From positions 97,281 to 161,280 of the forward strand of contig JBBHKE010003573.1 in the NCBI GenBank assembly GCA_037447655.1: a DNA stretch of 64,000 nt. Reading direction: 5' to 3'. Position numbers and translations under genes: made by a program. A model generated the notes under the pieces. The model had not been told where the DNA came from. It was given only the letters and a program-made list of their open reading frames with translations, and did not search any database. This document shows positions 33,922 to 44,323 of the stretch, one piece after another (the stretch's first letter is position 1; each line of letters begins with the position of its first letter). Origin of the DNA: Zygnema cylindricum (Eukaryota; Streptophyta; Zygnematophyceae; Zygnematales; Zygnemataceae).

Positions 33922-34959
33922 TGATGGTTCGGCTGTGTGTCTATCTGTACGGCAGTGACGCACGGGTTCCTGGCGCCCGACTGCTCGAAGAAGGCGATAT
34001 ATTTGGTAAACGGGGTGTACCCGGGGCCCGACATCAACGTCACGCAAGGCGACAAACTGCGGATTACGCTCCACAACGACCTGTACTCGGAGGGGCTCAC
34101 GGTACGGACGGCTGGGGAGGCTTTTCGAAACCCTGTTCTGGACTTATTTTTCGGAATTCCTTTTGGAACTCTTTTTTAGGAACTCTTTTTTGGAACTTTT
34201 ATTTGTAACTCCTTTTGGAATTCGTTTTTGGCAAGTGGGTCTTTCATTTTTTGGGATTTTTTTTTGGGACTAATGCGGTGCTGCCACGTGTCCTGGCATG
34301 TGTGCAGATCCACTGGCACGGAATCAAGCAGACGCGCACGCCGTTTATGGACGGAGTGCCCATGATGACGCAGTGGTGAGTTTTATTTTATTTGTTTCTG
34401 CATAATTTATTTGTTCATGCACCTCCTGTTCTCAAACATTTCTTCAATTACTGCTTTAATGTTTCCAATTTTTATTTATTTCCACCATCACCGTCTGCAA
34501 TGTTTCTTCAATTTTTGCTTCAATGTTTTCTTCAAATTTCAGTTTCAATTTTCGTCTACTTTCTCACAAATGTTTTTTTCCACCCATCCATCCATCAGAT
34601 CCATTTCCATAGTCATTCCTGTTCCATTTTATTTCATTTGTTCATTCACTCTTTCTTTCCATCCACCATTTCCCCTCTTTCTCCCCCTCCTCCCTCTCTC
34701 TTTTTTTTGTGTTTTTGTGTTTTGTTTTCCTAAATATAATGATTTACAGTTTCTGAGAATCCCTTCAAAAGTTATGTTCCTAAACAGCTGTTTTCCTGAG
34801 ACTCCTTTCGGCCTCTCTCCCTCTACCCCTCTCATTTTTTTCATATTATGATTTATTTCTGTCTATAACCTATTCTTTATTTTATGAATTTTTGGGTTTA
34901 TTCTTGTCAATGAATAAATTATAAAATCCCAAAATTACACCCCTTCGATGAGGCTGCCC

Positions 34960-35334
34960 TCTTTTTTTTTTTTTGTGCCTTTTTTTCCCTCCTTTTTCAT
35001 TAGGCAGCCTCACTCTGCCCGGGGAATCTTTTTTGTTTTTTTTTGCTAATTTTGCCTTATTATTTTTTTTTTTCTGGGGAATCCCATTCCCCCCTGGGAA
35101 TCTTATTTTTTTGTGTCCGCCCTTTTTCCCCTTTTATTTTTGGCAGCCCATTAGAATCCCACTTTCCGTTTTTTTTTTTTTTTTTTTTTAACCCTGTTCT
35201 GCTTCGGGAATCCTTATTTTTCTTTGTCTCCGCCCTTTCCCCCTTCCCTCTTTTTGGGCAGTACTTGTACCATTCTGCCCGGGAAACTTAACATTTCTTG
35301 CGCCTGCCTTTTTCCCCCCTCTTTTTTTGGGCAG
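34960..35334 (+). repeat. Array of duplicated 3' splice sites in oxidase intron 3
   Basis: The end of intron 3 and the first bases of exon 4 are repeated in degenerate form. Polypyrimidine tracts with GCCCTTTTTCCCC precede acceptors ending at 35007, 35146, 35261 and 35334. Each is followed by a version of CATTCTGCCCGGGGAATC, the start of exon 4. Only the last one leads into the open exon; the others run into T-tracts. Confidence 0.75.
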
Positions 35335-35774
35335 CCCCATTCTGCCCGGGGAATCTTTCACGTACAGCTTCACCGTGAACCAGGTCGGCACGTTCTGGTG
35401 GCACAGCCACTACGCGCTGCAAAAATCCAACGGACTGTACGGACTGTTCGTCATCAAACCGAAAGCGCCAAAAGTTCCCGAAACGACTCTTCTTGGATAC
35501 GACAAGGAGCTCAAGCCCATGCTGCTGAACGACTGGTGAGTGCTGATTTTTATGTCGTGTTTTTTTTTGTTTATTTCTCGTAATTTTTTCTGGCCGAAAG
35601 CAGAAATTTGTTGGAAAAAACCACCCTCTTTGGAAAGATAAATAAAATAGTGATGAAAATCAGAAGAAAGGTTCTTGTTTGTCTTTGTTTCGGCTATTGT
35701 TTCGAACTGTCCGTTGAACCTAGATTTCAAAAGTCGTTTTTTTTAACTTTTCCCGCACGACAAAATGTCAACTA

Positions 35775-35973
35775 CACCGCCAATCGTTATTAGCGTTGTG
35801 TACGCTAATTCCGTCCCGATTTTTTTTTTTTTATTCTCAAATAGAATTATCCACACTATTTAAAAAAGCCCTAATTCCTAATTAGAATAGACGATTTCTT
35901 CGAAAAATTTCAAATTCCCAATTAGCGTAAACCACGCTAATTATTCGCTCACTCTAATAACGATTGTTGGTGT
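35775..35973. mobile_element. Stowaway-like MITE S3, 199 bp, in oxidase intron 4
   Basis: Ends CACCGCCAATCGTTATTAGCG and CTAATAACGATTGTTGGTG are flanked by TA. It is close to the 217-bp copy at 48205. Confidence 0.8.
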
Positions 35974-36078
35974 AGTTGTGTACGGTGCATTACCGTACTG
36001 TACCCTCAAGTAAAGTGCTCATACTAAAAAGTTTTCGCACTAAAATACATTAAAGTCCCGTGCACGAAACCTTTCAAC

Positions 36079-36259
36079 TAGTGTTGGGTATCGAGGACCC
36101 ATTGCCGATATTCGATATATATCGAATTTCATGTACCCGATATTCGATATATCGCTTCGATATATCGAATTTCAAATTATCGCGATATATCGCCGATATA
36201 TCGCCAATATATCGTATCGACGATATATCGAATATGAAAATTTTAAATTTTTTTTTCAA

Positions 36260-36293
<34 letters not shown>

Positions 36294-36541
36294 CTGAGCG
36301 CTCAGTGGTGGTGGGGGGGGGGGGGGGGCAAAAAACCCGTACGATTTTTCGTACGATTCTCCGTACTATTTTTCGTACGGTTTTCCGTACTCTGCCTGTA
36401 CGGACACGAAATTTTTGCGATATATATCGCGATAATTTATGTTGGTCTCGGTACGATATATCGAGGATCCTCCTCGATCGATATTCGATATATCGAATAT
36501 CGAGATTATCGCGATATGAATCTACCCGATACCCAACACTA
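36079..36541. mobile_element. hAT-like MITE in oxidase intron 4
   Basis: Inverted ends TAGTGTTGGGTATCGAGGA and CGATACCCAACACTA are flanked by CTTTCAAC (36071-36078) and CTTCCAAC (36542-36549), an 8-bp duplication with one change. The inside is full of CGATATATCG palindromes. The centre carries a run of about 30 C, the palindrome ACTGAGCGCTCAGT and a run of about 18 G (36262-36331). It is 463 bp with no transposase. Confidence 0.8.
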
Positions 36542-37246
36542 CTTCCAACCCATCATGTTCTTCCACGGAGTTTCTGGTACGGTCACTAATTACTTTCGTC
36601 GAATCCCGTGTCGCCAGGTGGCACGCCAGTCCGCTGGTTCAGGAGCTCGGTCTGAAGCAGCAGCTTCCGAGCCCCTTCGGCTGGGTGGGCGATCCGCAGA
36701 GCCTGCTGGTCAACGGCAAGGGAGTCTTCAACTGCAGCGCAGCCGCCGCGGGAGACTGCCTCGCGTGTAACGCCAGCAGTACGGAATGCGGCTACAGCGT
36801 GTTCGAAGTCGAACAGGGGAAAAGGTCAGGGATAGTCCGTACGGCCATATTGTACCTTTACGTCCGTTTGGTTTGATTGGAACCTGGAAAATGTAATTAA
36901 AGTTTAACCATTTTTTTACTCTTCGTTTTCGTGGCTCAAATCCAGGTACCGTGTCCGTCTTGTGAATGTGGGTTCCTTGACCTATATGAGCTACGCCATT
37001 CAAAACCACAATTTTACTGGTGAGGCTTATGTTTTTTTTTTATCTTTCAAATGTTGCACTTCTCAACCCCCCCCCCTGCAGGGAATGTTGTCGTACAAAT
37101 GCAAGAAAGGCTCGGCGCCGTTGGATGTCTCATCCAATCATGCCAAGCCTCCTGGTTTTATATTTTTTGGGAAATATCGCTTAGCTCCTCCAATCTCACC
37201 TCTCTGTTTCTTGTGTCCAGGAGATTGGCCTGTATAGTATTCCTGG

Positions 37247-37879
37247 TAGTGTTGGGTATCGAGGACCATTTTCCGATATGCGATATGTATCGAATTTCAG
37301 GTACCCGATAATCGATATATCGTTTCGATATATTTAAAAGCTAAATATCGCGATATATCGCCAACATATTGCCGATATATCGTATCGCCAATATATCGAG
37401 GCTTTTTAAAAAAAATATATATATATATATATATAACTATTCTTGCTACTACTGCCAGTACTAGTGCTACTGCAGTTCAGTGTCATTATCCTCTTCACCT
37501 CCCATGCTGCCTCCCATCCCTTGGGAATCCATGGAGAAAACTAAAAATGTAACCTTTCTATAGTACTAGTCGCTGGAAATGGATAAGCCGTAATGGCTAC
37601 CAATCTGCCTGCAAATTGGTAGGTTTTCCTGCCTGAAAGCCTGAAACGAACAGTGCAAAAATTTTTTTTTCAGATCATACTTTGACTAAATTAGTGTTAA
37701 CTTTTCGTATGTGAAGTTCTCTACGTACTAAATTAGTAATTATATGAATTACAGAATTAGTACTTTTTTGTCGGTTACATTTTGCGGCGTCTACCTTTAA
37801 TTACGGAACGAAAATCACGTCGTACTCGATATATATATAGAAATTATCACGATATGAATTTACCCGATACCCAACACTA
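37247..37879. mobile_element. hAT-like MITE in oxidase intron 6
   Basis: The ends are the same as in the copy at 36079 (TAGTGTTGGGTATCGAGGACC and CCCGATACCCAACACTA), with a perfect 8-bp duplication ATTCCTGG at 37239-37246 and 37880-37887. It is 633 bp. CGATATATCG repeats flank a different central part with an (AT)n run at 37420. Confidence 0.85.
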
Positions 37880-38058
37880 ATTCCTGGTGTCTTGTGACTT
37901 ATGGTCACCTAAATCTGTTCTTGTTTTTTGTCTTTTATGAGTGCAGTGGTCCAGGCTGACGGCACCTACACCGATCCCGTGCTGCTCGAAAACCTGAACA
38001 TCAATGCCGGACAGAGCTACTCTGTCGTTTTCACGGCCGACAAGCCGATCGGCAACTA

Positions 38059-38547
38059 CACCGTGAATCGCTATTAGCGTAATAAAAAAAATAGCGTAAT
38101 GAAACAATTAGCGTACTTTACGGTAAATTGTGTTTTTTCGGGTACACCATGATACTAATTTATCATGTACTCTAATTTGTAAACCGCTTTGTAAAAAATT
38201 TCGGCACATAATATGTCCACACTAAAACGTGTAGATGTACGAAATTGTTCAAATCGTACGCCGTCGCGTTTTTTTGACATCTGCGTATGCCGGAAAATAT
38301 TTACGCAATTATATATTATTATATTTTCTGTACTTTTTAAATTAATAAGGTACGGAATAGTACAGATATGGCAGTCCGTACACCACACTATCTAAAAGGA
38401 CACTAAATTACAGTTATGAACCGCATTGAGCGGGGTACCTCAAATAACGTGCAAAAACATTTAGCGTACTTTATTCTATTTGAGAATTTGCCCCAAAAAA
38501 AGGGGTACCCCAATTAGCGTCATGTACGCTAATAGCGATTCACGGTG
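38059..38547. mobile_element. Stowaway-like MITE S4 inside oxidase exon 7
   Basis: CACCGTGAATCGCTATTAGCG to CGCTAATAGCGATTCACGGTG, flanked by TA (38057-38058 and 38548-38549). The host codons are AAC TA|C TGG, so removal of the element with one TA gives Asn-Tyr-Trp, the residues expected in this part of ascorbate oxidases (ENYW in characterised enzymes). With the element in place the frame hits a stop within the MITE (CGC TAT TAG). Confidence 0.9.
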
Positions 38548-38589
38548 TACTGGATCACGACGCATGTGCGACACAGGAATGCTGGTAAA

Positions 38590-40195
38590 ACATGAAGCTC
38601 ATTTTAACTGCACGTGTCCTAAACGCTAGAAAGGCATGCGTATGAAAATTTAAAAACGACAGTACATTTGATGTGTGACGTACATTGGAACATATTCAAC
38701 CTATGGATATATCTTTTCGCCACCTGTTAAATTTGACTGAGTTTGACCAGATATGAAGGAAACTGCTGTGTTTAAACTTCAAAAATCTAGTCGCGAGTCA
38801 TTTTAAAATTTAAATGGCTTAAAAACGGGATTGACTCGTAGTAAAGCCACAGTGGAAGTTAACAGACTTTTAGCAAACGAACGAAATCCTACGGTGTTTT
38901 CGTACGAGCTTTGCTGTCTTCATTCCATAGTTCAAAAGTAGGTGCAAGTAAACCCATACAATATGCCTATTGTACGTAAAAAATACAATATACCCTTAAG
39001 ACCCATATTGTATTTGCCGCAAAATGAAATAAAATAGTAACAGGGTTGAGTTGCACATGGATCGATAGAGAATTAAACGTCATGTCTAAATTTGAAAAAA
39101 AAATCGGACAAAAAAGTTTTTTTCTGTGAGTTTTGAGCGACTTTTTATTTAAAACGTCAGATTCGGACGATCTGACGGTCGTTGATCAAAGTAGCGATCT
39201 AAGAAGATCACATGAAAATCCCATAGCACAACTTACGATAGGACTTAAGTCCGCTTTTTTTTTTTTTTCCGGGTTATTTTTCCCGCGGAATGTCATCCTA
39301 CGCCGTGTCAGTTCGCTAAAAAATTCCGTTCGGCGGCGTGCGCTGTACTATCATCATACGTCAGATTCGTACGCTCGTACAGGGGTGTGCACAACGCACA
39401 CACATACACTATGCCTACGCTACGCGAGTTTTGTGCCAAGTCATGTGCGCCTACCAAAGGCCTACCATAAAAACGCCTACTTTTGAACTATGCTTCATTC
39501 GGCGCGACTGGAAGCTTGAAATCTGATATCATTTCCTACATGAGAAACTCCTCACAGAGGGTGAGCAACTTTCCACCAGACTCTCAACAAATCAGAAACA
39601 TGTTTATGAACATATGATTTCTACTTCCAGCAACATCAAAACGCCCATGCAACTTAACAGAAGTTAACAGTACCGTTATTTGATGCAACAAGAAACGTTC
39701 AGGCCAAGCATTTTTAATTAGCGACAGTGTCGCTCACATCAAATGGAGTACCTGCAGCGTTCACACCTATCGAACAGCTGTTTTCAACTGGTCAATCGAC
39801 CAGTGACTGCCACAGTTTCGACTCGCATGAACATACTTTCCTCAAAAACTGAGCTGCGTGCACACGCATACCTGGTCAAACGGGTTGAATTCCTGCCGAG
39901 AAATCAGGAGAGGCCGGCCTTAAGCGTCCAGACAGCTGTCAGCAGATTGCGGCAAAGAGTACTTGCGGCCCCTCTCACAGTTTGTATTCCTGACTCGGCT
40001 GCCCTCACTGTGCAGGAGCAGCGAGAGGACTTGGAAGGGACGAGGCGGACATGCCGTGGCTTGGGAAACGGATAGGCAACTCAGAGGGAGAGGGAGAGGG
40101 AGAAGGAGAAGGAGAGGGAAAGGGAAAGGGGAAGGAGAGTGGGAATGGCAACATGAACTGTGAAGCGATGCCACTATGTGGCTCATAACTTTATA
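38590..40195. other. No recognisable gene
   Basis: I looked here for the missing third cupredoxin domain and saw no HPWHLHGH- or HCH-type motif. A short GA-rich tract at 40080-40140 is the only repeat. The frame at 39743-40075 has no domain. Confidence 0.45.
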
Positions 40196-40197
40196 CG

Positions 40198-40545
40198 TGA
40201 CATCGAATGTGATGGCGACAACGTAGCAGGCGTAGCGACAAAATAAAAAAGAACGTTGTGATAAGACGCTTTAAAAACGGAGGTACGTGTAAAGGTAAAA
40301 CGGAAGTGCCAAGAAGGTGTATGGCTGCAAAAGAAATGACAAAGCAAAAATAGACGTTACAGTCCATCGAATGTGATGGCGACAACGTAACAGCTATAGC
40401 GACAAAAAACAAAGGAACGTTGTAATAAGACGTTAAAAAAACGGAGGTACGTGAAAAGGTAAAACGAAAGTGCCAAGAAAATGCACGAATACATCGATAC
40501 GACAAAGAAAAAATAGACGTTGCAATAAAAAAAGACAAGTAACAC
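40198..40545 (+). repeat. Tandem duplication, about 172 bp, two copies
   Basis: Both copies start with CATCGAATGTGATGGCGACA and contain AACGTTGT(G/A)ATAAGACG, ACGGAGGTACGTG and AGTGCCAAGAA. They differ by several substitutions and small indels. Confidence 0.75.
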
Positions 40546-40779
40546 ATAGATCGCTGAAATGCGTCCGTTGGAAAAAAGACGTTCAAATGTACCACAAAGA
40601 ATAAAAAACAAATGTTGGATAAAAACGACAAAGGAAAACATACAGGTAATACTGTACTATAATACGGATAATACCCTATATTTCCCCTAATAAATAATCT
40701 AGAAGGATCCACACTACAAAAAAGAAAGCGCAAAAGACAATCTAACTACGCAGCACCGACATTTCGTTCGATATCCGAC

Positions 40780-42280
40780 ATGGTCCTGCTACGTCATTGT
40801 GGTCCCACAGTTGTACAGTGGTCCCCACAGCTCGGCCACACTATTACCGCCACTTACAGTTTGTCACCACTATTGCAGTTACGTGTAGTGCAGCACCACT
40901 TTTCCCGTGCTGGAAAAAACTGTGGAGCGGCGATTGTGGTGCGACAAAACTGTGGAACAACACTGTAAAATACTTCACTGTAGTTGTGGTTTCGTACTGT
41001 ATAGTACAGAAGGCTCCGTACGGAAATAAAGAACGGAGGCAGAGTAGAAAGGGTAATAGCGGAACGAGGTCCGGTACGAGAGGACAAAGCATATGACGCC
41101 ACATAACAAAACAAACTGGCCTCGCATAACTTCCTCATACATTCTAGTCCCATAAAACGAAAACATTGGCGTGTACGCGTGTTCTATTTAAACACCAACT
41201 CTTTTGGAGTTTTGGGGGATTAGACACCACCGCTACGCATTGGCGCGTTATTCCATCCACTCACTGCCATTGTAACCCCAAAGAACATAAGTTGCCCTAG
41301 GTTCAACACATGTACGAGTGTGGTTACATCGGGAGGTCTATGTAATAGTACGGACATCAATACGGACATGTAAGAAGAAAAATTAGTTCCCGCCGTCCAA
41401 AAATTGTCGCTGGAGTACTGGACTGCTTGGGTTGCGTCCGTCAATCGTGGAATTTGAATCAAACTGCGGGAATTACGTACGCTTATTCGAACGGAATTAC
41501 GCACTGTATTTATGACATAATTTGGCACATAAGCCAATTTTTTGAGCTCGGTTCACTAATTTTTGTGTGATATGTGCGAGAGAACTCATGTTCAGACTGT
41601 TTAAAGTATACGTGGCCTAGAGGTAAAGGACCTCAAGAAATACTGAAAGCTAAGTGCGCGAGAAGTTGTTGATTATTTTCTCAATTCAAAGGATTAAACT
41701 TTTTAAATTAATATCAAAAACACTTGCTGTGGAGTCTGACGAAATAAAGAGTCATATGGAGTTATTCTTGGCAGTTATTATTGTTTACTTTTATGGCTCC
41801 AGTGACTATGTGTGCAGAGAGTGAAAGAAGCACTACATGCTCTGTATTGCATGCTTTCCAATAAAAAAATAGGTATGCAGAGAGTGAAAGAAGCACTACA
41901 GGTTGTGACCAACGTCTCCAAACAAGACTGAAACAATTTATTCCACAATGCGATATAAAATAGAAGCGGTTGTCACTGGAGGTCATGATTGCTCATAGTT
42001 GATTGAAACACCAAAGTTTTACGTCACAATCACAAAGAAACAAATGGATTCTGTGTCCATTCGACAAACGCAAAAAATTGAACAAAAGGAAGAGTAATGT
42101 AGCCATTTCTCTGTACACTGACAATAAAGTGATAGCACATATGTTTCCCAAGTTGGTTACTCCTCCAACTACGGACCAAAAATTGAAACCTAAAAAACTA
42201 TACATTGTAAGCTTCGCCTTCACTATCCTTTCAAAAGTACATCGATACTTGATATTACCTAAAACGTGGACAAATCTCAA
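40780..42280. other. Repeat-poor gap with short motifs
   Basis: CACTATTACCGCCACTTACAG-like phrases at 40840-40890 recur at 47470 and 49100-49220 next to MITEs. A 25-bp direct repeat (TGCAGAGAGTGAAAGAAGCA start) lies at 41811 and 41876. No gene was recognised. Confidence 0.45.
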
Positions 42281-42283
42281 GAA

Positions 42284-42545
42284 TCGTCGACGGCGATCGA
42301 TCGATCGAGGATCGTCGGCGTCGATCGATCGATCGAGGATCGTCGGTGGCGATCGATCGATCGAGGATCGTCGGCGGCTATCGATCGACCGAAAATCGTG
42401 GCCGGCGGTCGATCGATCGAGGATCGTTGGGGGCGATCGGTCGATCGAGGATCGTCGGCAGCAATCGCGATTGAGGATCCTCGGCGGCGATCGATCGATC
42501 GATGATCGTCGATCGAGGAACGGCGATCGAGGATCGAGGATCAAA
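42284..42545 (+). repeat. Minisatellite, GATCGATCGAGGATCGTCGG unit
   Basis: About 12 degenerate copies of a 20-24-bp unit made of overlapping CGATCGAT palindromes and GAGGATCGTCGG. It is extremely dense in GATC. Long frames on both strands (RSIEDRR-type) arise from the repeat. Confidence 0.85.
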
Positions 42546-42559
42546 ATTGGGGAAAGACA

Positions 42560-43340
42560 ACACGGAAAAGACAAGAAAAGACAAAACACATAAACGACAT
42601 CACATAAAGGACAATATATAAAAGACAAAATGCAAAAAAAGGGCAAAATACACGAGATAAGATACATATAAGACAATATACATAGAGAATAACATACATA
42701 GAGGACAATATAGAGAGGACAAAAAACATAAAAGACAACCTAAAAGAAAAATGCACAAAAGACAAAACAAACAACAGATAATAAACAACAAAAGAGTCAT
42801 CATAAACGACAAATACATAATGACAAAATACAGTAAAGACATTACACAAAAGACAAACTACAGAAAAGGCAAAACACAGAAAATACAAAATACAGAAATG
42901 ACAACACAAAAAAAGACGTAAAGAACAAAACACAAATGACGAAATACTTGAAAAACAAAAGACATACAAGACGAAATAAAGGAAAAAATACATGTGAGGT
43001 AGAGAGGTAGAGAGGTAGAGCTTAAGGAGGCTTGTGCTCCAACACTTTGGTGGGGTGCAGGTGAACCATCTGACACACATAAAAGATAAAATGCATTAAA
43101 GACAAAAAGTGCATAAAGGACAAAGTATAAAAAAGCATGCATAAAAGACAAAAACATGGAAAGCAAAATATACAAAAGCCAAAATACAAAAAAGACAAAA
43201 TATACAAAAGACAACCATTAAAAACCCTAAAAATACACAAACAAAATACATAAAAGAAAACAACAAAATACAAGAAAGACAAAATAGTTTAGACAAAATA
43301 AAGCAAAAACAAAATACAAAGAGCACAAAATACATAAAAG
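42560..43340 (+). repeat. Degenerate AAAAGACAAAATACAT array
   Basis: About 780 bp of a drifting 10-16-bp unit, with AAAGACAAAA recurring dozens of times. It is A-rich with almost no T runs. The reverse strand gives hydrophobic frames rich in Cys, Phe and Leu, which are repeat artefacts. The complementary unit makes up 53530-54530. Confidence 0.8.
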
Positions 43341-43835
43341 TATTATTATTATGGGAATTGTTCTACTGTGTTAGTATTAGTATTATTATATCTGAAATTA
43401 TAATTAATGTGACTAGTCATATTATGACTGAAATTATTCTAGTTATTGTGACTAGTCATATTATGACTGAAATTATTCGTAGTATTATTACTACTGGAAT
43501 TGATATTACTAGTATTTTTATTACTCGATTATTATTACGGGCAGTATTATTTCTCAAATTATTATTACTAATATTAGTATGACTGAAATTATTATTACTA
43601 CGTATTATTATTTCTAGTATATTACTAGTATTATTATGACTCAAATTATTATTACTTGTATTAATTATTACACAAATTATTATTACTAGCACTATTATGA
43701 CTGAAACTATTGTTACTAATATTATTGTGACTGAAATTATTGTTACCAGTATTATTACTACTCAAATTATAATTATTAGCATTATTATGACTCAAATTAT
43801 TATTACTAGCATTATTATTACTGAAATTTAAGCTA
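43340..43835 (+). repeat. Degenerate ATT-rich array
   Basis: Trinucleotide-like ATTATTACTAGTATTATTATGACTGAAATTATT phrases, shown by the recurring pieces ATTATTACTAG and GACTGAAATTATT, repeat about 15 times with variation. Confidence 0.8.
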
Positions 43836-44323
43836 TTATTAGTTATTACCGCCAGGGATTTGAGTCATACCATAATGTATTTTTCCCTCTCCACACCAAT
43901 TAGGGTTTCATCATTGGGGACAAGAATTTGTCACCGATACGGTCACGGGTTCTCCGGAACACAGGGGACTGCTTGCACACATTACCTGCCCGGAAAAAAA
44001 AAGCGCGGGAAAAATAATGCAAAGTCAGAGGTGAAAAGGTGTAGCCTTTGAACAAAGTTCAATTGCTACAACTAAGAGTGACCCTAGAAAGACCTCATGA
44101 AAAGCCTTTTAAAAAACCCCAAAAATCCCACAGAAACGAACCGTTAACCCAAAAACAAAACGATAAAAAAAATACAAAAACAACATCCTTAAACATCTTC
44201 AACAATAGATAACTTAAAAAAACCCCGGAAAAAACCCAAAAAAACCCAAAAAATGAACTGCCAAAACAACCAAGAAACATTACCAAACAAATGTAAGAAG
44301 AATACGTTTGTTCTTAGATTTTA
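43836..44323. other. Gap next to the 3' end of the unidentified gene
   Basis: Mostly A-rich on the plus strand (AAAAACCCCAAAAA at 44110-44260). This may be the 3' untranslated region of the minus-strand gene. No other feature was seen. Confidence 0.35.

Larger units (their letters stand above)
33656..38584 (+). pseudogene. Ascorbate-oxidase-like multicopper oxidase, interrupted and 3'-incomplete
   Basis: Seven exons join in phase at GT-AG sites: 33656-33758, 33956-34101, 34308-34375, 35335-35535, 36618-36824, 36946-37019 and 37947-38584, the last broken by a 489-bp MITE. Exon 1 encodes a signal peptide (a hydrophobic run ending GASA). Exons 2-4 form cupredoxin domain 1, with APDCSKKAIYLVNGVYPGPD and the copper ligand motifs IHWHG and WWHSHY. 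Exons 5-7 form domain 2 ([45 protein letters not shown]). The order and length fit the secreted L-ascorbate oxidase branch, which oxidises ascorbate in the apoplast. Domain 3, with the remaining copper ligands (HPWHLHGH- and HCH-type motifs), was not found in the next 20 kb. A donor GTAAAA may follow at 38585, so far-away exons cannot be excluded. Laccase-like oxidases are the alternative family. Confidence 0.8.

Noticed and set aside
33406-34208. Long open frames on both strands over oxidase exon 1, intron 1 and exon 2 (222, 159 and 115 codons)
   Set aside because: They run through the 24-bp purine repeat, whose length is a multiple of three, and show SPSFSLAPSP- or RERERVRK-type repeats; the spliced oxidase frame explains the locus.
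40191-41166. Frames of 80-180 codons on the minus strand
   Set aside because: They overlap a tandem duplication and T-rich complement; there is no domain, and several mutually overlapping frames are open.
41993-42676. Minus-strand frame of 227 codons and overlapping plus-strand frames
   Set aside because: They are produced by the GATCGATCGAGG minisatellite (RSIDRSPP and RSIEDRR repeats) without any domain.
42284-43835. CRISPR-like array
   Set aside because: The repeats are contiguous and degenerate, without constant repeats separated by unique spacers, and there are no cas genes.
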